Assembly (NCBI GenBank): GCA_045801465.1
Contig: JBJMSU010000056.1
Span: forward strand, 1-5,597
Reading direction: 5' to 3'
Origin: DATFWC01 sp045801465
GTDB taxonomy: Bacteria > Pseudomonadota > Alphaproteobacteria > Rhizobiales > Xanthobacteraceae
DNA length: 5,597 nt
The notes beneath the pieces were generated by a model. The model was not told the DNA's origin. It did no database searches and saw only the letters and a list, made by a program, of their open reading frames with translations. The position numbers were made by a program, and so were the translations under genes. Shown piece by piece: positions 1-5,597 of the stretch; position 1 is the first letter of the stretch; each line of letters starts with the position of its first letter.

Positions 1-84
1 GATCTGCGTCGAGAAGTTCCAACAGCAAACTGATGCGGCAGCAAAGCTCGTCGCGTTCAATACGATTTCGTCGTGGGACAGGCG
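1..84. other. Host DNA fragment to the left of IS-A, gene not identified
   Basis: This is a short flank that ends where the first insertion sequence begins. It is open in more than one frame. On the - strand, one frame reads out of the insertion sequence toward the window edge as a helical-looking peptide containing RIERDELCCRISLLLELLDA. On the + strand, frame 2 gives a peptide containing VEKFQQQTDAAAKLVAFN. Either could be part of an interrupted gene, and 84 bases are too few to choose between them. I recognise neither peptide. Confidence 0.35.
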
Positions 85-88
85 TGCT

Positions 89-205
89 GATTCCGACGTA
101 AGTCGGCCACCGATTCCGAAATGATGTCGGCCGCTAATTCCGATTTGAAGTCGGCCACCTGTTCCGATTGATCCCGGCCACCGATTCCGATCTGAAGCCG
201 GCCAC
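89..205 (+). repeat. Five tandem 23-24 bp terminal repeats of IS-A
   Basis: Five direct copies follow each other without spacers. Their shared TTCCGA cores begin at 91, 114, 138, 162 and 185, a period of 23, 24, 24 and 23 bp. The consensus is roughly ATTCCGA, a variable part often ending GAAG, then TCGGCCAC. Most units contain a small dyad, CCGA and TCGG separated by 6-7 bp; units 4 and 5 have CCGG in place of TCGG. Multiple repeats at the ends are typical of IS21-family elements, where they are thought to be transposase binding sites. The spacing of a little over two helical turns would place bound proteins on roughly one face of the DNA. The array also lies upstream of istA, so IstA binding could affect istA transcription; that is inference. 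Confidence 0.85.
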
Positions 206-276
206 TGTGTAGGCGGCGAGCGCTCCACCGGTGACTGCATAGGCTGCCGCTCCGTGGGGATGCGGAGGGGGAGCCG

Positions 277-1824
277 ATGCCGGCGGAGCGGATGCCGATG
301 CGCTGTGTGCGAGAGATTTTGCGGCTGAAGTATGGGTGCGGCGCGACCGACCGGATGATCGCCCGCAGCACCGGTTTGGCCCGCAGTACAGTGGGCGATT
401 ATTTGGATCGGGCCACTGCCGTGGGGCTCAGCTGGCCGTTGCCGCCGATGCTGACCGATGCGGCGCTGGAGGCGATGCTGTTCGCCCGCGCTGGGATCGC
501 CCCCGGGACAAGGCGCAGGGCTGAACCGGACTGGCCGGTCATTCATCGCGAGCTGCGCCGACCCGGCGTCACGCTGATGCTGCTGTGGCAGGAATACCGT
601 GCGCAAAACCCGAAGGCTTACGGCTACTCCCGCTTTTGCGAGCTCTATCGGGATTGGGAAAGCCGGCTGTCGCCGACGATGCGGCAGGTTCATCCGGCCG
701 GCGAGCGGCTGTTCGTCGACTACGCCGGACAGACGATCGACGTGATTGATGGGGCAACCGGGGAGGTGCGGTCGGCCCAGATATTCGTCGCCGTGCTGGG
801 CGCCTCTAATTACACCTATGCCGAGGCGACGGCGACGCAGACCCTGCCGGACTGGATCGGTGCGCACGCCCGGGCGCTGAGCTTCATTGGCGGCGTGCCG
901 CGGCAGATCGTGCCGGACAACCCCAAGGTCGGCGTGCTGAACGCCAACTGGTACGAGCCGGGGCTCAATCCGAGCTACCAGGACTTCGCCACCCATTACG
1001 CCACCGCCATCGTGCCGGCGCGGCCACGAAAACCCCGTGACAAGGCCAAGGTCGAAGCCGGCGTTCTGGTGGTCGAGCGCTGGATCCTGGCTCGGCTGAG
1101 AAACCAGCGCTTCTTCTCTCTGATCGAGCTCAATGCCGCGATCGCCAGGCTGGTGGTCGATCTGAACGAGCGGCCGATGCGGCGCCTCGGCGTCAGTCGG
1201 CGGCGTCTGTTCGAGGAACTCGATCGGCCGGCGCTCGATCGGTTGCCAAGCGAGCCCTACGTTTATGCCGAGTGGCGACTGCGCCGGGTCGGTCTCGATT
1301 ACCACGTCGATATCGACGGCCACTACTACTCGGTGCCGCATCGCCTGTTGAAGGAACAGGTCGAGGCGCGCATCACCCAGCGCACCGTCGAGCTGTTCCA
1401 CAAAAGCGAGCGCGTCGCCTGCCACATGCGCAGCGGCATCCGCGGTCGCCACACTACTCTGCCGGAGCACATGCCGAGCGCCCATCGGCGCTATGCCGGC
1501 TGGACGATCGATCGCATCCGGCGGGACGCCGCCGCCATTGGCCCCGACACGGCCAACTTGACGGCGGCCATCCTCGAAAGCCGACCGCATCCGGAGCAAG
1601 GGTTTCGGGCCTGTCTGGGCATCTTGCGCCTCGCCCGGCAGTACGGCGCCAGCCGGCTCGAAGCCGCGTGCCAGCGTGGTCTGGAGCTCGGCGCCCGCTC
1701 CTACGGCAGCATCCATTCGATCCTCCAACACGGTCTCGACCGCCGGCCGTCGCCGCGAACGCCCGACATCGGCGAGCTGCCGTTCGACCATCCCAACATT
1801 CGCGGCGCCGGCTACTACCAATGA
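277..1824 (+). CDS. istA: IS21-family transposase IstA (IS-A)
   Basis: This is the DDE-type transposase that binds the IS ends and catalyses strand cutting and joining, working with IstB. At 515 residues it is full length for the family. A helix-turn-helix region lies at about residues 8-48. The rve-type catalytic core covers about 140-270. The likely catalytic triad is D148 (in LFVDYAG), D214 (in IVPDNPKVG) and E260 (in DKAKVEAG), spaced 66 and 46 residues apart. A C-terminal Mu-transposase-like beta domain carries HYYSVPHR near 349-356, and HPNIRGAGYYQ closes the protein. The ATG at 277 is preceded by a strong GGAGGGGGAG ribosome site at 264-273. A second ATG at 292 would remove only five residues. 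CTCCG (250-254) could pair with CGGAG (263-267) and partly mask the ribosome site. The gene is intact and followed 12 nt later by istB. Confidence 0.95.
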   Translation: MPAERMPMRCVREILRLKYGCGATDRMIARSTGLARSTVGDYLDRATAVGLSWPLPPMLTDAALEAMLFARAGIAPGTRRRAEPDWPVIHRELRRPGVTLMLLWQEYRAQNPKAYGYSRFCELYRDWESRLSPTMRQVHPAGERLFVDYAGQTIDVIDGATGEVRSAQIFVAVLGASNYTYAEATATQTLPDWIGAHARALSFIGGVPRQIVPDNPKVGVLNANWYEPGLNPSYQDFATHYATAIVPARPRKPRDKAKVEAGVLVVERWILARLRNQRFFSLIELNAAIARLVVDLNERPMRRLGVSRRRLFEELDRPALDRLPSEPYVYAEWRLRRVGLDYHVDIDGHYYSVPHRLLKEQVEARITQRTVELFHKSERVACHMRSGIRGRHTTLPEHMPSAHRRYAGWTIDRIRRDAAAIGPDTANLTAAILESRPHPEQGFRACLGILRLARQYGASRLEAACQRGLELGARSYGSIHSILQHGLDRRPSPRTPDIGELPFDHPNIRGAGYYQ

Positions 1825-1836
1825 GGAGATCCCCTT

Positions 1837-2583
1837 TTGCTGACCCATCCCACCCTTGACCAGATGCACCGGCTCGGGCTGGCCGGCATGGCGCACGCCT
1901 TCACCCAGCTCAATGCCGATCCCAATGCCACTGAGCTGAGCCATGCCGAATGGCTCGGCCTGCTGCTCGATCGGGAGATGACCGAGCGTCAAGACCGCCG
2001 GCTCAAGGCCAGGCTGCGCTTCGCCCGCCTGCGTCACCAGGCGACGATCGAGGACGTCGATTACCGGGCGCCGCGCGGCCTCGACCGCGCCCTATTCCAA
2101 AAGCTCGTCCAGGGCGACTGGATCGACGTCCCACAGAACCTGATCATCGAAGGGCCAACTGGTGTGGGCAAATCATGGCTTGCTTGTGCCCTCGGCCACA
2201 AGGCGTGCCGCGACAACCGATCCGTCCTCTACCAGCGCATCCCGCGCCTCTTCATCGATCTGGCGCTGGCCCATGGTGACGGGCGTTATCCGCGCCTGAT
2301 GCGTGCGCTTGGCGGCGTCAAGCTCCTCATCCTCGATGACTGGGGCCTTGAACCACTTGGCCCGGAGCAGCGCCACGATCTGCTCGAGATCACCGAAGAA
2401 CGTTACGGCCGAGGCGCAACATTGATCACCAGTCAGCTCCCAGTGGACCGCTGGCACAATGTAATCGGCGATCCCACCCTCGCCGACGCCATCCTCGACC
2501 GCATTATCCACAATGCGTATCGCCTACAGCTCAAGGGCGACTCGCTCCGCAAGCAGACGGCAGCCAAAAACGCTGAGGCTTGA
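1837..2583 (+). CDS. istB: IS21-family AAA+ ATPase IstB (IS-A)
   Basis: This DnaC-like AAA+ ATPase is the helper of IstA; in IS21 the IstB protein binds and remodels target DNA and stimulates transposition. The 248 residues show an N-terminal helical region (about 1-95), Walker A GPTGVGKS at 106-113, and Walker B LLILDDWG with D167 and D168. A sensor-like ATLITSQ lies near 194-200, followed by the family signature DAILDRIIHNAYRLQLKG (216-234), whose arginines are candidates for the arginine finger. The start is TTG at 1837, supported by AGGAG at 1824-1828, 8 nt upstream; no ATG lies nearby in frame. The 12-nt gap after istA, with the ribosome site overlapping the istA stop, suggests one operon with coupled translation. 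The reading frame is complete, although the right end of the element beyond it is missing. Confidence 0.94.
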   Translation: MLTHPTLDQMHRLGLAGMAHAFTQLNADPNATELSHAEWLGLLLDREMTERQDRRLKARLRFARLRHQATIEDVDYRAPRGLDRALFQKLVQGDWIDVPQNLIIEGPTGVGKSWLACALGHKACRDNRSVLYQRIPRLFIDLALAHGDGRYPRLMRALGGVKLLILDDWGLEPLGPEQRHDLLEITEERYGRGATLITSQLPVDRWHNVIGDPTLADAILDRIIHNAYRLQLKGDSLRKQTAAKNAEA

Positions 2584-2640
2584 CGTCACTACCCAAGGAT
2601 GAGACACCAAATCCGACGAGAGGGCGCTCGCCACCCCGGC
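2584..2640. other. 57-bp remnant between istB of IS-A and the left end of IS-B
   Basis: This stretch should hold the inverted terminal repeats of IS-A but does not; no GTGGCCGAC-like motif is present. It also does not continue the integrase found beyond IS-B: read on the - strand in the joined frame it gives SGERPLVGFGVSSLGSDV, with no HxxR or tyrosine motif. A loose direct-orientation match to the IS-A repeat (ATCCGACG, then TCGCCACC) is present but has the wrong polarity for a right end and may be chance. Confidence 0.5.
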
Positions 2641-2698
2641 TGTCATCGGTCGCTCAATTCTCCCGGAAAGTGGGCTTTGAAAATTCCCTAGTTGGTCG
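2641..2698 (+). repeat. Left terminal inverted repeat of IS-B
   Basis: Compared with the reverse complement of 4918-4975, 40 of 58 positions match with no gaps. The best blocks are TGTCA at the tip, AAGTGGGC at 2668-2675 and AAAATTCCCT at 2680-2689. Within the end, a motif resembling TGGGCTTTGAAAATTCC occurs a second time in weaker form 24 bp closer to the tip, the same spacing as in the right end. This suggests repeated transposase binding sites. Confidence 0.88.
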
Positions 2699-2702
2699 TC
2701 TT

Positions 2703-2740
2703 CCGCCGTTTTGCCGGGGCTAACCCCGGCGAAACGGCGG
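2703..2740 (+). promoter_or_regulatory. Long leader hairpin upstream of istA of IS-B
   Basis: CCGCCGTTTTGCCGGGG (2703-2719) pairs with CCCCGGCGAAACGGCGG (2724-2740) over all 17 positions around a CTAA loop; one pair is T/G, which becomes U-G in RNA. It lies between the left terminal repeat and the istA ribosome site, outside any gene. No T-run follows, so it is not a standard intrinsic terminator. An RNA this stable could slow or block expression of istA from transcripts entering from outside, as leader hairpins do in some other insertion sequences. The structure is plain in the sequence; the function is inference. Confidence 0.7.
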
Positions 2741-2757
2741 GCCGAGATCAGCGCACT

Positions 2758-2777
2758 CTCCCTCTCGGGGGAGGGGG
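2758..2777 (+). promoter_or_regulatory. Ribosome site of istA (IS-B), possibly masked by a hairpin
   Basis: The purine run GGGGGAGGGGG (2767-2777) is an unusually strong ribosome site ending 3 nt before the ATG at 2781. Immediately upstream is a pyrimidine run, CTCTCCCTCTC (2756-2766). C2758-C2764 can pair with G2771-G2777 as a 7-bp stem with one G-U pair and a 6-nt loop, which would hide the ribosome site. Other registers are possible. Translational masking is inference. Confidence 0.5.
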
Positions 2778-2780
2778 CTG

Positions 2781-4040
2781 ATGGTCCAACTTGGAGAACT
2801 GATGATGATCCTGGAATTGCATCGGCAAGGACTGTCGATCACCGCGATCGCGCGGCGGACGGGGCGCGATCCGAAGACGGTACGCAAATACATCGAGCGC
2901 GGCATTGAGGCGCCGGTTTACGGGCCACGGTCGGTTGGCCGACCCAGTAAGCTTGCCCCGTTCATAGGATTTCTGCGCGAGCGGATCGCCGCTTTCCCGG
3001 ACCTCAGCGCGGCGCGCCTGACCCGCGAGATTCGCGAGCTCGGCTACGTCGGTGCCTATACCGCGGTGAAGCGCTTCCTGGCAGCGATCCGACCGGAGAA
3101 CGGGCCGAAGCCCTACGAGGTGCGCTTCGAGACGCCGCCTGGCGTTCAGGCGCAGGTCGACTTTGCGCGTTTCGTCGTGGAATTTACCGATGATCCTGGC
3201 ACCAGTCGGGTTGTCTGGCTGTTCAGCCTGGTGCTCGGCTATTCGCGCTTTCTGTTCGCGCGGTACGTTCTGCACCAGGATCTACAGACGTTGCTGCGTT
3301 GCCATATCCAGGCCTTCGAGGCGCTTGGCGGCGTGCCGATCGAAGTCCTCTACGACCGCATGAAGACCGCGGTGACCGGTGAGGACGATCAGGGCCATAT
3401 CGCGTACAACCGCTCGCTGCTTGCGCTCGCGCGGCATTATCGCTTTCAGCCGCGCGCCTGCCGGCCCTATCGGGCAAAGACAAAGGGAAAGGTAGAGCGG
3501 CCATTCAGCTATATCCGCCAGGACTTCTTTCTCGGCCGCCGTTTCCGCAACCTCGATGACCTCAACGCGCAGCTCGGCGACTGGCTCGACACCGTCGCCA
3601 ATGTCCGTGTTCACGGGACCACCCAGCGGGTTATTGCCGAGGCGTTCGCCGCCGAGCAGCCCGAGCTGCAAACGCTACCTCCGCATCGCTTCGATGCCGT
3701 GCTCAAGCTGGAGCGGCGCGTCACTCATGATGGCTTTGTCGCTATCGGCGGCAATTATTACAGCGTGCCCGACCGCACTCGCCGGGTCGTCGAGGTCCAG
3801 CAGCTGCCCGACCTGATCCGTATCCTCGATCTCGGAGCCGTCGTCGCCGAGCATCCTGTACTTGAAGGGCGAAAGCAGTATCGCATTGATCGCAGTCACC
3901 GCACCGGCGGCAGCGCGAAGCGCAAGATCGACATGCCGACCGGGATTACCATCGGCCGCATTGGCGATCATGTGCCGCTCCGGCCGCTCGGCGTCTACCA
4001 AGCGATCGGTGTGCAGCTCGCCAGCGTGGGCCGGCCATGA
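2781..4040 (+). CDS. istA: IS21-family transposase IstA (IS-B)
   Basis: This DDE transposase of IS-B recognises its terminal repeats and carries out end cleavage and strand transfer with the IstB encoded next to it. It has 419 residues. The N-terminal helix-turn-helix covers about residues 8-40 (SITAIARRTGRDPKTVRKYI). The catalytic core contains D127 (in QAQVDFAR), D192 (in VLYDRMKTAV) and E239 (in KGKVERPF), spaced 65 and 47 residues, very like the IS-A enzyme. The C-terminal beta domain has GGNYYSVPDRT at 323-333. It is about 100 residues shorter than IstA of IS-A, mainly at the C-terminus, so the two enzymes belong to different branches of the family. The start at 2781 follows a very strong ribosome site. 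A possible start at 2802 (GATGATG region, residue M8) is less well placed. The stop overlaps the start of istB. Confidence 0.95.
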   Translation: MVQLGELMMILELHRQGLSITAIARRTGRDPKTVRKYIERGIEAPVYGPRSVGRPSKLAPFIGFLRERIAAFPDLSAARLTREIRELGYVGAYTAVKRFLAAIRPENGPKPYEVRFETPPGVQAQVDFARFVVEFTDDPGTSRVVWLFSLVLGYSRFLFARYVLHQDLQTLLRCHIQAFEALGGVPIEVLYDRMKTAVTGEDDQGHIAYNRSLLALARHYRFQPRACRPYRAKTKGKVERPFSYIRQDFFLGRRFRNLDDLNAQLGDWLDTVANVRVHGTTQRVIAEAFAAEQPELQTLPPHRFDAVLKLERRVTHDGFVAIGGNYYSVPDRTRRVVEVQQLPDLIRILDLGAVVAEHPVLEGRKQYRIDRSHRTGGSAKRKIDMPTGITIGRIGDHVPLRPLGVYQAIGVQLASVGRP

Positions 4041-4897
4041 CGCTCACCAGCGCATCCTCGCGCGTCGACAACATCCGTCACAGTCTTGTCGGCTTGAAGA
4101 TGCCGCGCGCGCTCGAGATGCTCGACGCCACGCTCCGGCGCATCGAGCAGGGTGAAATCGACGGCATCGAAGCGATCGACGATCTTCTCGCCGAAGAACT
4201 CAGCCTGCGTGAGAACCGTCGGGTCAAAGCGGCACTGCGGATGGCCAGGTTGCCCATCGTTAAGACTCTGGCCGGCTTTGACTTCTCGTTCCAACCCTCG
4301 CTCGACCGCAACCGGATCATGGCGCTCGCCGGTCTCGACTTCATTAACCGTGCCGAGGTCATTCACTTGCTCGGGCCACCTGGCACCGGAAAATCCCATC
4401 TCGCCATTGCGCTCGCCGTCGAGGCCGTTCGCGCTGGCAAAAGCGTCTACTTCATCGCGCTGGCCGACCTCGTCGCCATCCTGGCCAAAGCCGAACGTGA
4501 AGGCGCCTTGCGCGAGAAGATACGCTTCCTGTGCCGCTGTTCGCTGCTGGTCGTTGACGAAATCGGCTACCTGCCGGTCACCCCGGGCGGCGGCAACCTG
4601 TTCTTCCAACTCGTCAACGCCCGCTACGAAAAAGGCGCGGTGATCCTCACCTCTAATCGCGGCTTTGCCGAATGGGGTGACCTCTTCGGCGATCCGGTTG
4701 TCGCCACCGCGCTGCTCGACCGGCTCCTCCATCATGCCGTGGTCGTGCAGATCGAGGGCTCCAGTTACCGCATGCGCCAACACGCCGATCTCGTGCCTGA
4801 GCACGTCAGATCCAGCTCGCCACTCAATCCACCGCCGGCACCAAGGCGGCGAGGCCGGCCACCCTCAAAAGCGGCCAACGATCAGCCACGGGGCTGA
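4037..4897 (+). CDS. istB: IS21-family AAA+ ATPase IstB (IS-B)
   Basis: This is the ATP-dependent target-selection partner of IstA, related to DnaC. Its 286 residues contain an N-terminal helical domain with LKMPRALEMLDATLRRIEQG (20-39), then Walker A GPPGTGKS at 113-120 and Walker B LLVVDEIGYLP with D174 and E175. A sensor-like VILTSNRGFAEWG lies at 202-214, followed by VVATALLDRLLHHAVVVQIE (221-240). The C-terminus is a basic, proline-rich tail with APRRRGRPP, an AT-hook-like motif that may help DNA binding. The ATG at 4037 sits inside the ATGA that also holds the istA stop, so the two genes overlap by 4 bp and are very likely translationally coupled; this is tighter than the 12-nt gap in IS-A. 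The stop codon lies inside a strong hairpin. The gene is intact. Confidence 0.95.
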   Translation: MTLTSASSRVDNIRHSLVGLKMPRALEMLDATLRRIEQGEIDGIEAIDDLLAEELSLRENRRVKAALRMARLPIVKTLAGFDFSFQPSLDRNRIMALAGLDFINRAEVIHLLGPPGTGKSHLAIALAVEAVRAGKSVYFIALADLVAILAKAEREGALREKIRFLCRCSLLVVDEIGYLPVTPGGGNLFFQLVNARYEKGAVILTSNRGFAEWGDLFGDPVVATALLDRLLHHAVVVQIEGSSYRMRQHADLVPEHVRSSSPLNPPPAPRRRGRPPSKAANDQPRG

Positions 4898-4903
4898 TCG
4901 TTG
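4876..4903. terminator. Hairpin at the istB stop codon, possible transcription terminator
   Basis: CAACGATCAGCC (4876-4887) and GGCTGATCGTTG (4892-4903) form a perfect 12-bp stem around an ACGG loop. The istB stop TGA (4895-4897) is inside the 3' arm. On the + strand no T-run follows. On the - strand a short TTTT comes a few bases after the stem, so it might weakly stop transcripts entering from the integrase side. Without a good T-run the terminator call is uncertain; it could instead protect the mRNA 3' end. Confidence 0.45.
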
Positions 4904-4917
4904 ATCAGCAAGACAAC

Positions 4918-4975
4918 CGCCCAAACAGGGAATTTTAGATGCCCACTTCTGCGGAAACTTCGGTGCCCATTGACA
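4918..4975 (-). repeat. Right terminal inverted repeat of IS-B
   Basis: Read on the - strand from 4975 it begins TGTCAATGGGCACCGAAG and matches the left end at 40 of 58 positions. Two clear tandem copies of one motif are present 24 bp apart: TGGGCACCGAAGTTTCC and TGGGCATCTAAAATTCC. They are presumably IstA binding sites. The end abuts the broken integrase directly. Confidence 0.88.
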
Positions 4976-5597
4976 GCTCCGGACCAGTCTATAGACGCCG
5001 TCTGGGGTAAGCGCTCCCTCAAGCGTGCCCGTACGATTGTTTTTGACCGGCCGAAACAGCGGCCCGTTCTCGTCCGTGCCATGACCGGCGGCCTCGAGGT
5101 ACTCGTGGATGAGGGTATTGGTCCCCGGATGCAGGGGGAGATAGCGCGTCTTCTCGCCTTTGCCGGATACCCTGAGATGCGGCACACCACGGCGCGTATG
5201 TCTGAAATCCCGAACCTTGAGCGTGCAGAGCTCCGCCCGGCGCAGCGCGTGGTAGAGAAGCGTCGACAGGATCGCGCGATCGCGCTTGTCCTTGAGGCTG
5301 TCACTACCGGGTGCGTCGAGCAGTTCGCGGGCCTGGTGGTCGCCCAGCGCCGGCGTTTTGCCTTCACCGCTCTCGCTTCTCGGCCGTTTGACGCCTTTCA
5401 CCGGGTTATGGGTGACAGCGTTCTTCTCGCATAGATACTCGAAAAGCGAGGAGAGCGCCGCCAGGCGATGCCGCACTGTCGCGCCGCCGAGCTCACGCTG
5501 TGCCAGGTCATCGCGCCAGGCAATCACATGGGCCCTTGTGATCGCACGGAACTCCTCAGGCCGACCGATCCCGGTAAAATCCATGAAATCCTGAATG
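4976..5597 (-). pseudogene. Tyrosine recombinase (XerC/XerD-like integrase), truncated at its 3' end by IS-B
   Basis: This is a site-specific recombinase fragment on the - strand. The reading frame is open to the window edge, so its N-terminus lies outside. The ATG at 5584 is probably internal, because the frame upstream reads IQDF and the protein is already inside the SAM-like core-binding domain. Counting from that ATG, the core-binding part runs to about residue 65 (TVRHRLAALSSLFEYLCEKN, near 36-55). The catalytic domain then starts with KTPALGDHQARELLD. R115 in YHALRRAEL is the first catalytic arginine, and K142 in SGKGEKTRYLPLHP is the likely beta-hairpin lysine. Homology stops at ALTPDGVYRLVR (191-202). 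The HxxR box, the H/W residue and the tyrosine nucleophile are absent, so it cannot recombine DNA. The frame reads on into IS-B for 36 or so foreign codons, to a stop at 4865-4867. Such integrases often sit on plasmids or islands; this one shows no attachment site here. Confidence 0.88.

Larger units (their letters stand above)
85..2640 (+). mobile_element. IS-A: IS21-family insertion sequence, right end missing
   Basis: The element consists of a repeat-rich left end, istA and istB in the usual IS21 order. The left terminus is placed at TGCTGATTCCGACG (85), because IS21-family ends begin with TG and the first of five tandem repeats starts a few bases inside. A start at 88 (TGATTCC) is also possible. 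Related elements carry inverted copies of the same repeats (core GTGGCCGAC on the + strand) after istB. None is found in the 57 bp between the istB stop and IS-B, or beyond IS-B. The right end therefore appears deleted, and 2640 is only the point where IS-B begins, not a true terminus. Both genes are uninterrupted, so the proteins may still be made, but this copy should not move by itself. Confidence 0.85.
2641..4975 (+). mobile_element. IS-B: complete IS21-family insertion sequence (2335 bp)
   Basis: The element starts TGTCATCGGT at 2641 and ends with TGACA at 4975. Its ends form 58-bp inverted repeats that align without gaps. Inside it carries a structured leader, istA and an overlapping istB. 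Length, gene order and TG...CA ends fit the IS21 family. The proteins are only distantly related to those of IS-A: this IstA is 419 rather than 515 residues, and the ends differ, so it is a different subgroup. No perfect target duplication is seen. If the element is extended by one base on each side (C at 2640, G at 4976), the flanks CCCCGG and CTCCGG match in 5 of 6 positions, but the two flanks do not rebuild one gene. All parts needed for movement look intact. Confidence 0.9.

Noticed and set aside
168..196. TTGATC and TCTGAA as a promoter for istA of IS-A
   Set aside because: The -10 match is only 3 of 6 and both parts fall inside the terminal repeats, so it cannot be separated from repeat sequence.
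89..205. Possible CRISPR array
   Set aside because: The repeats are contiguous at 23-24 bp with no unique spacers, vary between units and sit at an IS21 tip; they are terminal transposase sites.
1272..1859. + strand open frame of 195 codons overlapping the end of istA (IS-A)
   Set aside because: It is an out-of-frame shadow, rich in Arg, Pro and Ala, inside the clearly coding istA frame.
2677..2682. TTGAAA as a -35 box for istA of IS-B
   Set aside because: No acceptable -10 box lies 16-18 bp downstream, and the motif is part of the terminal repeat.
3995..4804. Long - strand open frame (269 codons)
   Set aside because: It lies antisense to istB of IS-B, whose + frame has full AAA+ motifs. 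The antisense translation shows no recognisable domain and is a by-product of GC-rich codon use.
85..4975. Composite transposon formed by two IS copies
   Set aside because: The two elements are different, are separated by only 57 bp after istB, and enclose no cargo genes.
4901..5434. + strand open frame of 177 codons
   Set aside because: It is antisense to the integrase fragment, which has clear family motifs on the - strand, and it begins within the IS-B end.

Overview
This 5.6 kb window is GC-rich DNA made almost entirely of mobile elements. It holds two different IS21-family insertion sequences lying head to tail on the + strand, followed by a broken tyrosine-recombinase (integrase) gene on the - strand. 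The GC content, the codon use and the resemblance of the four transposition proteins to those I know from rhizobia and relatives suggest an alphaproteobacterium, most likely an accessory region such as a symbiosis or genomic island or a large plasmid. The species cannot be told from this sequence.

Layout. Positions 1-84 are a scrap of interrupted host DNA. Positions 85 to about 2640 are the first element (IS-A). It has a left end of five tandem 23-24 bp repeats, then an intact istA-like transposase (277-1824) and an intact istB-like ATPase (1837-2583), but no recognisable right end. Positions 2641-4975 are the second element (IS-B), which is complete. It has 58-bp imperfect inverted ends starting TGTCA, a hairpin-rich leader, istA (2781-4040), and istB (4037-4897) overlapping istA by 4 bp. 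From 4976 to the end of the window, the - strand encodes the middle of a XerC/XerD-like integrase. Its C-terminal catalytic half is missing exactly from the IS-B end onward.

How the genes work together. In each element, IstA is the DDE transposase that binds the repeated ends and does the DNA breakage and joining. IstB is the AAA+ ATPase that selects target DNA and helps transposition. IS-B appears structurally able to transpose. IS-A should not be able to excise as a unit because its right end is gone, although its two proteins are uninterrupted.

Interest. I see no new type of biological system. The points worth checking are structural. The two flanks of IS-B do not belong to one interrupted gene, which implies a deletion or rearrangement. 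The IS-B leader carries a 17-bp hairpin followed by a possible ribosome-site-masking hairpin. A hairpin sits at the end of istB, between two convergent reading frames.
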